Positions 57,894 to 64,000 of a DNA stretch of 64,000 nucleotides are shown in pieces (position 1 is the stretch's first letter; the number at the start of each line of letters is the position of its first letter). Source of the stretch: Polyodon spathula (Eukaryota; Chordata; Actinopteri; Acipenseriformes; Polyodontidae); the NCBI RefSeq assembly GCF_017654505.1, contig NC_054537.1, positions 72,350,618 to 72,414,617 of the forward strand. Direction: 5' to 3'. The notes under the pieces were generated by a model. The model made no database searches, was not told the origin of the DNA, and worked only from the letters and a program-made list of their open reading frames with translations. The position numbers were made by a program, and so were the translations under genes.

Positions 57894-58990
57894 AGCAGAT
57901 ATTTCAGATGCCTTTAAAGTTATGCCCATTCATCCCTCCATCCACCGCCTTTTCGAGATCTGCAGGGAGGAAAAATACTATTTCGCCATCCAACTTACCT
58001 TCGGCTGCCGCATGAGCCCTAAAATATTCGACACCTTGTCTTAAGCCCTCTGCTGGATTCTTCTCAACATGTATCGAGTTCCTTTCCTTGTCCATCTCCT
58101 AGATGACTTTGTCCTTGTATCCCCCCACCTCGGACCCGCTCAAGCAATTTCTAATTTGTGATCCCTGTTTTCTTCACTAAGTGTACCACTTTCTGAAGCT
58201 AAAACCATTGGCCCAACAACCCGAATAGAATCCCTCGGAATCACCCTGGACACCATCAAATTTGAAGCCAGCTTCCCACACTGGATAAACTTGAGTGCCA
58301 TTCTTCAGCTCATTAACAATTTTCAAATATCAAAATCAATTTCCAAATGCAACCTGTTATCTCTCCTCAGCCACTTTAATTTTGCAATTCGCATCATTCC
58401 CCAAGGCAGAACATTCATTATATATCCCGCCTTTTCAATCTCGCCTCAACTGCAAGAAACCTGGATTCTCACATAAAAATCTCCCCAGAAGCAAGAAAAG
58501 AAATCAGAACATGATCCACCTTGCTGGAATGGCCTCTCATTATTCTACAATGATTTCATCTCAGCCCCTCGTTATCTATCTCTATTTAGTGACGCTTCAT
58601 CCATAGGATTCAGGGCTTTTCTAATCAAAGAATGGTTCTATGGCACTTGGCCCCCCGAAATTCAAAACTTGTCCTTAAATTTACCCCATTATTGCAGTAG
58701 CTCATCTCTGGGGGCACCCTTGGTCCAGAAAATCGATATTAATTTTCAGTGACAACGTGTCAACTGTCCACATGATCAGTAAAGGCAGATCATCCTCCCC
58801 TTTCATCCTGCAACTACTTTCCCATTTAGTTTGGATATCAGTTTCCCATAATTTCATTATCAAAGCTCACCATCTTCCAGGCATCTACAGTAATACAGCT
58901 GATGCTTTATCTCGCCTACAGGTTGCCAAGTTCTGCAGCCTGGTTCCAGTAGCAGTTCCAGCCCTCCAGGTCCCATCCTTTCAGCAGCTC
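57894..58990 (+). pseudogene. RT/RNase H remnant of Ngaro-like copy 2
   Basis: RT motif A SDAFKVMPIHPS (57905-57940), motif B YYFAIQLTFGCRMSPKIFDT (about 57976-58040) and motif C FLVHLLDDFVLVSP (58085-58125) are present with the catalytic Asp-Asp intact, unlike copy 1. The palm and connection follow with SLGITLDTIKFEASF-like and LSLLSHFNFAIRIIPQGRTF segments. RNase H shows FSDASSIGFRAFLIKEW-like text (about 58585-58640) and HMISKGRSSSPFILQLLSHL (58772-58830). The conserved HHLPGIYSNTADALSRLQVA lies at 58866-58925. Several frameshifts break it. Confidence 0.75.
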
Positions 58991-59039
58991 ATCTTCAATT
59001 AAACCCAACCCTCTCCAACCTTCTCCTATCAACAAGAAC

Positions 59040-59960
59040 CTATATGTTAGCAGACCTCTCTCCATCCACCCGTTCCTCTTATGCAACAGGCTGGGCAACC
59101 TTCTCTACTTTCTGCACTCAGAATAGGATATCTCCCACACCCTTTAACGAAAACTGGATCGTAGCTTTCATCGTTCATGCTCAGGACACTACATCTCCAA
59201 CCTCTATAAAAAACTACATTTCAGGAAGTCAATTGCACTTCTGCAGCATGTTCATCCCTTTCGCCAACCCTTCTCTCCATCCCAGCAGTACGCCTGACAC
59301 TCCGAGAAATGACCAAGAGCCTCCTTCCTGCATCTTCTTCCAGATTTCCTATAACCACCAATATCCTCAATACCCTGATATCAATTCTCAGGTCAGGATG
59401 TTTCAATCCATTCGACAACATTGTCACGGAAGCAGTGTGCCTAACTGCCATCTTTAGAATTGTGAGAAGTTTAGAATTCACAGTCCCCACATCATCTAGT
59501 TTCCCAGCCATAGGCATCTGCTCTTGCAACCTCTCTTGTTCCAGATCTACATTACATCCTGTTCCTGAGAGCATCCAAGGCAGACCAACTCTGCCAAGGT
59601 CAATTAATCCAAATATCAACGATAGATTCCCCTCTCTGCCCTTTCTCCTCTCTAAGTTCATGTCTATTAAAAGACCTTTCAGTTCCTTAGACCCCCTCTT
59701 CATTAATTGCTCCAAAAGCATCATTACCAGACGTTGGCTCTCTTTCCACCTCTCACCCTCGTCACCAGAGCAAGTCTTTCTCCCATATCCTATACCACCC
59801 ACTCCTTCAGTACTGTCACAGCCTCTTCAGCAGCCAAAGCCTGCATCAGCCATCACCTGATCAAGACCATAGGGTGTTGGTCCTCTTCAACAGTCAACTC
59901 CTACATCAGATCACTGCCATCCGATATCACTGCAGCTCACCAGTCTATAGCTAGTATGAC
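59040..59960 (+). pseudogene. Tyrosine recombinase remnant of Ngaro-like copy 2
   Basis: The N-terminal SAM-like core-binding region reads STRSSYATGWATFSTFC (about 59068-59120) and NENWIVAFIVHA (59148-59183). The catalytic domain continues through TEAVCLTAIFRIVRSLEF (about 59427-59480; the usual first catalytic Arg falls in RSLEF) to a C-terminal HHLIKTIGCWSSSTVNSYIR (59848-59909) with the nucleophile-position tyrosine codon at 59902-59904. The HxxR box reads HSFS (from 59800), so its arginine is lost. Frameshifts occur between these blocks. YR enzymes integrate the circular DNA form without target duplication, which fits the lack of flanking repeats. Confidence 0.7.
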
Positions 59961-60272
59961 CGGAGTAGGGGCGCCCTCTCCGCCAGGACAACCAGAGGTT
60001 TTCCCCTAATAGAAGGGTTTTTTTCCTCTCCGCCGAGCGGGTTGTCGACACATAGTTTGTTCCACTAACCATCAATTTTTTGTTATTTTGTTTGTCATTG
60101 TTTGTCTTTGTTGTCATTGTCTTTTCTTGCTTTTTTGTTATGCATTGGTGCGCGGTCTTTGTTTCTCTTCACAGGTGCGGATTCAATGGGGAGCCAGTGA
60201 TCCATCTTTTGGGGGGATAGTGACTCTCACTTCCCTAACCTGGAGTTACAGTAACTCTACAGTTTCTTTGTG

Positions 60273-60299
60273 TGGTCAGAGGGGACCACCGGCCACACT
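60273..60299. repeat. Hairpin of the Ngaro 3' arm, copy 2
   Basis: tgtggtcag, nine bases, ccggccaca. Equivalent to the perfect hairpin in copy 1; two changed bases, one leaving a G-T pair and one a mismatch. Confidence 0.45.
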
Positions 60300-60740
60300 A
60301 TTCTTTTGCAGCTCATGCGCTATATATATCTTGCCTCATGAAAGAAGGCTCTGTCTTACTTTCTCCTTTGCCCTCCTGGGACGTGGCCCTCATACTGTTA
60401 ATGCTCGAGTCCCATAACTAACAATTATTTATGTTCTTTCAAATTTTTTCTTCCTTACATCAAGGCTTCGTATGAGCCATTCCGTCCTCTGAGGGTTGAC
60501 CCCGGTTGCTAACTGGGACCCAGTCGCGAGGCTGAGACTATAACTACTCTCCGAGAAGTCAGAGGACTTTGTCTTTTCATGAGGCCATTAGGGCTAGCCT
60601 CGATTCCATAGGGAAGGCTCTCTAGATTGGAGTCCGGCCCATCCTTTTCTCTGTCTCCACTGCTCTAGAGGCCGAGCCTTGAATACCAAGTTGCAAAGCA
60701 CTCCCTTCCTCTCGCAGCCCTGGTTTCCGCCCCGTGAATT

Positions 60741-62621
60741 TGTTTCCAGGTTAATTCAAACATACAGCTCTACGTGTGTGAGACACTTATACATGTATTC
60801 CCCTTAAGTTTACAGCACTGATGGCAAACAAACTTTGTTTGTAGTGTGTAGAGATTAGTTCATTTTTAAAAATCATGGGTTACATGATTACGAAGCACAT
60901 ACTGACATAAAACTTGCACACGGCTTTAAACCCATACACGCTGTTTTTTCTGTTTATAGCTTGTGGCGGATAGATAAAAGGATGGTAAAATGCCTGATAA
61001 GTCATTCATTCTGGTGCAGAGTTGAGGTGAACCGCTACTGTTTCAACCAGTAACATGCTTTGACCCAGAAGATTCTGGGGTGAAATGACCAAGAAGGTAA
61101 GGCAATAAACTTCCTAGAAAGCAAGGCACGCAAACTAAGATTTTTGTGTCGTACTAGATGTCTGGTTTAAAAGGTAAACTTCACATTTGAGACCTACAGT
61201 ATGTAGCTAACAGAATTGCAAATGGATTTATGGAATTATCTTGTTAACTACAACTTCTTTAAGGAATAATGGTAGTAATCACTGAGGATCGCTGATCACA
61301 TCCAATCAATACTGCCTTGCTCATAATGGTCCTACGACAATAATACAGCATTTGTCAAGCCCCTATAGTTAACCAATAAAGACAGTAAAAACGGTTTGTG
61401 TTCCTTTTAAGATTCTGATCAACAGGAAATTCAGAGAACAGTGTGAACTAGTGTATGGGTTTCCCAATTAAGTACAGGGCTGTGCTATTAAGACCTGGTT
61501 ATCTCCAAAGCTGCTTTTACTTTTATCTGACATTTGGCAAATCTACACAGAACTCTTGGCAAAAATGCCTCCATTGTTCTCATTATTTTTATTACAATGT
61601 ACATAATATTACAATGTACAATTGTATCATGGAGGAAGGCTATACTGTATATCACCATTTCAAAACAACAACTCTGAATTGATCTTTGCCTACCTCTTTT
61701 CCTGTACCATATTTCAAATGGAGAGGAAAAATAAATAATTCCTTTAAAATGGTGACTTTTTAAAAGGCTCCTTTTAATTTTAATTGTGAGTCTCAATTGA
61801 GATGAAGCTGGTGGAGCATGGTCAGGTGCCTTGAGAAGGAATTGAGTTGTTATATGCAGTTATTTATAGTTTATGGATTTAAAAATAAAAAAGTGTATTA
61901 TGTGTAGTTGCAAACTAAGTAGAGTTTACAAGTTAAAGTCTGGTTGTAAGAGCAATGTCACAGCTTGTATACTGTAACTGAGGCTGATTTAAACTTTGAC
62001 CTTGCAAGTCCAGAAGGAAGAGTATTTTCTGTTATTCCCTTTTACATTCAGTGCTGGTATGACATCATCAATCTGGTAGCCATTGTTAAATATCAGTAGG
62101 GTTCCAATAGGTTAAATAATAATACAAGAATGTGAAATGCATATTGCTGTATATTAAGCATTTTTTCCATGTAACAGACACATTTTTGGTATTAAATATG
62201 AATGTTGGATCCAAGAGTGTGAATTATTCACTTCAGCTGAGGAAATGCAGAATAAATAAGAATAAATTTCACCTCACATTTCTCACTATTTATTTGAAAC
62301 ACATTGTAAACGTAACTAAATCCTGAATGACTTGGTAAGAGCCATCTTTGTATTCTGACATTAGATGCACTGTCTAAGCTGGTTGCAAGGCAGCAACTGA
62401 GGCGATAGGAGAACAGACTGAGAATAACCTTGTGTTAACTGCATCGACAGCAAAAATGAAAAACTGCTCTCTTATTATTAGACTAATTACTTCCTGAATG
62501 GCCTCGCTTAAAAAAGCAAAACACTCCACTTGTTATTGATGCTAAACATTTTATTCACATTAATGTAGTTGAAACTAGAAGCATATATTTTTTATAATAA
62601 TTCATATTTTGTTTTTTACTA
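60741..62621. other. No recognised gene
   Basis: AT-rich sequence, open frames up to about 100 codons without signature. Nothing supported. Confidence 0.55.
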
Positions 62622-63165
62622 TACAGCTTTGGTGAAAGGTTTTGCATCACCCTACAGAATTAACACATTTTTGCTTATGAGCATCAACAATTTACTCAAA
62701 GCCTCCAGAAATGTTTGCTACTGTTATAACAAACTTGACTTGCTTAAGGAAGGTTGAGTGACATTGAGTGAAATATCTTGCATCACTTGATTTTCAAGGT
62801 GTGGTATCTGAAGCATAATCAACAAGTACAGAGAAACAGCATCTGTAATTGACAAACCCAGGACTGGAAGACCCAAAAAGCTGTCTAACAAGGAGAGCAA
62901 TACTGGAAGATAATGTCCTTAAGGAATAGAAAGAAGACAAATGTTAAATTGACAACAGAACTGGCAGAAGGTACAGGTGTTGTCCAACAAATCAACAGTA
63001 CGAAGGTCACTCTTGAAATCTGGACTTAAAGGATGTGTTGCAGTAAGAACACTGCTGTTAAGAATGGGAAATAAGACTAGAAGGCTAAAATATGCACTAG
63101 AACACAAAAATTGGACTATGGAGCAATGGTCAAAGGTGCTTTGGACTGTTGATTGATGCTACAAT
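62622..63165 (+). mobile_element. Tc1-like DNA transposon, 3'-truncated
   Basis: Begins at TA with tacagctttggtgaaaggtt ttgcatcacc, a Tc1-type terminal inverted repeat start next to the obligatory TA target. About 200 bases of leader are followed by a transposase remnant. Similarity fades after about 63165, and no right-hand terminal repeat is found, so the 3' half is lost. Confidence 0.75.
62820..63160 (+). pseudogene. Tc1 transposase N-terminal remnant
   Basis: Pieces in different frames, in order: KYRETASVIDKPRTGRPKKL (62825-62884), which ends in the GRPR-like AT-hook linker between the two helix-turn-helix parts of the DNA-binding domain; NRKKTNVDLTTELAEGTGVV-like text (about 62925-62985); a GLKGCVAVR-like piece frame-shifted near 63025; and MEQWSKVLW (63117-63143) just before the first catalytic aspartate of the DDE triad, where the text reads WTVD. 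The catalytic domain beyond it is missing. Confidence 0.75.
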
Positions 63166-64000
63166 GGCACCTATGCCTTCTGCCAGTTCTGGTCCAAGTA
63201 AATCCCATTTACAAGTATGTATCGCTGTACGTCTGCATGTTGGAGGGTTTCACTTGATACTCCACAAGTGGCAGCTCATGACTTTTTTGACAGGTAAGGC
63301 ACAAAATAGTTATCACCACCCCCCCCCCCATTCAATGGCAACACACTAAAAGTAAATGTACATTGTTCAAATGATTTCATATACCTCTGCTGAGCGCATT
63401 TAATGCATTCAAATAATAGACTTCAATCGCTGTGTAAAATATACCCCCATCAATTTAAAAAAAGTAACATTAGCACTGTAAACAACACACAACTTGCAGA
63501 ATTGTGGATACAAGTTTTTATAATCTGTTGGCAAATCAGAACCTTAAAACCACGTAGTGTTTAGTTCTACAAGTCATTAAGTGACACCAGCTTGGAACAT
63601 TTACTATAAAGACACAAATACAATATAACAAAATCATTCATTCAAAACAAACAAGGCAGCTTGTCATGTCGTGGCAACAAATTGACAGTTGTACATCCAT
63701 TAAAAGAGATGAAACTTTGCCTTATTTAGTTGAAAGAGGGAAACATGGCCAACAATAGTTTTTGTTCACAGCGCAGCCTTCCATTTTATTGACTCCTTGC
63801 CATGTTCGTTTACCGTCTTTCTTCAAAATCTCCAGTGCTAGTGTTATTCTTCCATCCATAACAATTGAACGTCTTTTTTGGGGGGGTCTTACTGTGAAAC
63901 GTATTTTTCTCAGGTCGCATATAATACCTGATTCAACTAAAGCCATTATTGGAAAAAATTTAAATCGCACAAATTCTAACTACAAATCTAGTAAGTGCCA
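63166..64000. other. No recognised gene; poly(C) at 63319-63330
   Basis: AT-rich sequence to the window end, with a short C run. An 82-codon minus-strand frame at 63722-63970 has no family and could be cut by the window edge only outside its stop. Confidence 0.5.

Larger units (their letters stand above)
57894..60740 (+). mobile_element. Ngaro-like YR retrotransposon, copy 2 (5'-truncated)
   Basis: Starts abruptly inside the reverse transcriptase (agatatttcagatgccttta), then RNase H, tyrosine recombinase and a non-coding 3' arm shared with copy 1 from about 60210 to 60740 (cctgggacgtggccctcata, gattggagtccggcccatcc, tcgcagccctgg). It lies about 41 kb from copy 1 in the same orientation. Without the gag end and 5' repeat the split-repeat layout typical of Ngaro cannot be shown, so the family call rests on domain order and sequence style. 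Confidence 0.75.

Noticed and set aside
59221..59802. 193-codon minus-strand open frame
   Set aside because: Antisense to the recombinase remnant of Ngaro-like copy 2, which accounts for the sequence.

Overview
The window is AT-rich vertebrate nuclear DNA in which I could not prove a single host protein-coding exon. It reads as intergenic or deep-intronic sequence of a ray-finned fish. The repeat set fits that: two kinds of tyrosine-recombinase (YR) retrotransposon (DIRS and Ngaro-like), a CR1-like LINE, Tc1, hAT and Harbinger remnants, tRNA-derived CORE-SINEs, a 5S rRNA-derived SINE and long dinucleotide/GATA arrays. Mammals and birds lack most of these. A non-teleost such as sturgeon, paddlefish or gar is my inference from the look of the CR1 tail and SINEs; no single-copy gene confirms it.

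Layout. 1-7.7 kb: mostly featureless AT-rich DNA, a CTCF-like motif near 5.06 kb and a LINE/SINE tail at 5.84 kb. 7.8-8.0 kb: a 5S-derived SINE with a perfect 10-bp target duplication. 11.3-13.7 kb: a long (TG)n array and two LTR-like blocks, the second a convincing solo LTR. 14.2-15.4 kb: a 5'-truncated CR1-like LINE whose remaining reverse-transcriptase frame is open. 16.7-19.2 kb: Ngaro-like copy 1. 19.6-20.0 kb: a long inverted repeat (fold-back element). 20.24-20.47 kb: a CORE-SINE. 21.2-22.0 kb: two long TATC/GATA arrays. About 23.05 kb: a TATA-type promoter candidate. 29-30 kb: SINE tails. 32.3 kb: second 5S-SINE. 35.6 kb: Harbinger fragment. 38.5-40.6 kb: (CA)n, (GA)n and (CT)n tracts around a promoter-like zone with a possible 11-codon first exon. 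41.1-41.5 kb: G-rich minisatellite. 42.8-45.0 kb: dead hAT transposon, minus strand. 48.7-51.55 kb: a gag-only DIRS derivative bounded by 136-bp inverted repeats. 53.9-54.5 kb: LTR-like block containing a perfect 14-bp hairpin. 57.9-60.7 kb: Ngaro-like copy 2, same orientation as copy 1. 62.6-63.2 kb: truncated Tc1.

None of the coding remnants looks able to act alone. Copy 2 of the Ngaro-like element keeps the reverse-transcriptase Asp-Asp pair and the recombinase tyrosine but has lost reading frame and the recombinase HxxR arginine. The DIRS derivative has no polymerase or recombinase at all, and the LINE lacks its 5' half. The most useful observations are the YR retrotransposon cluster, the 5S-SINE family with an unrecognised head and target duplications, the SINE pair that share a body but carry different 3' tails, and the fold-back element. 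Coordinates of element ends are read by eye and may be off by tens of bases where noted.
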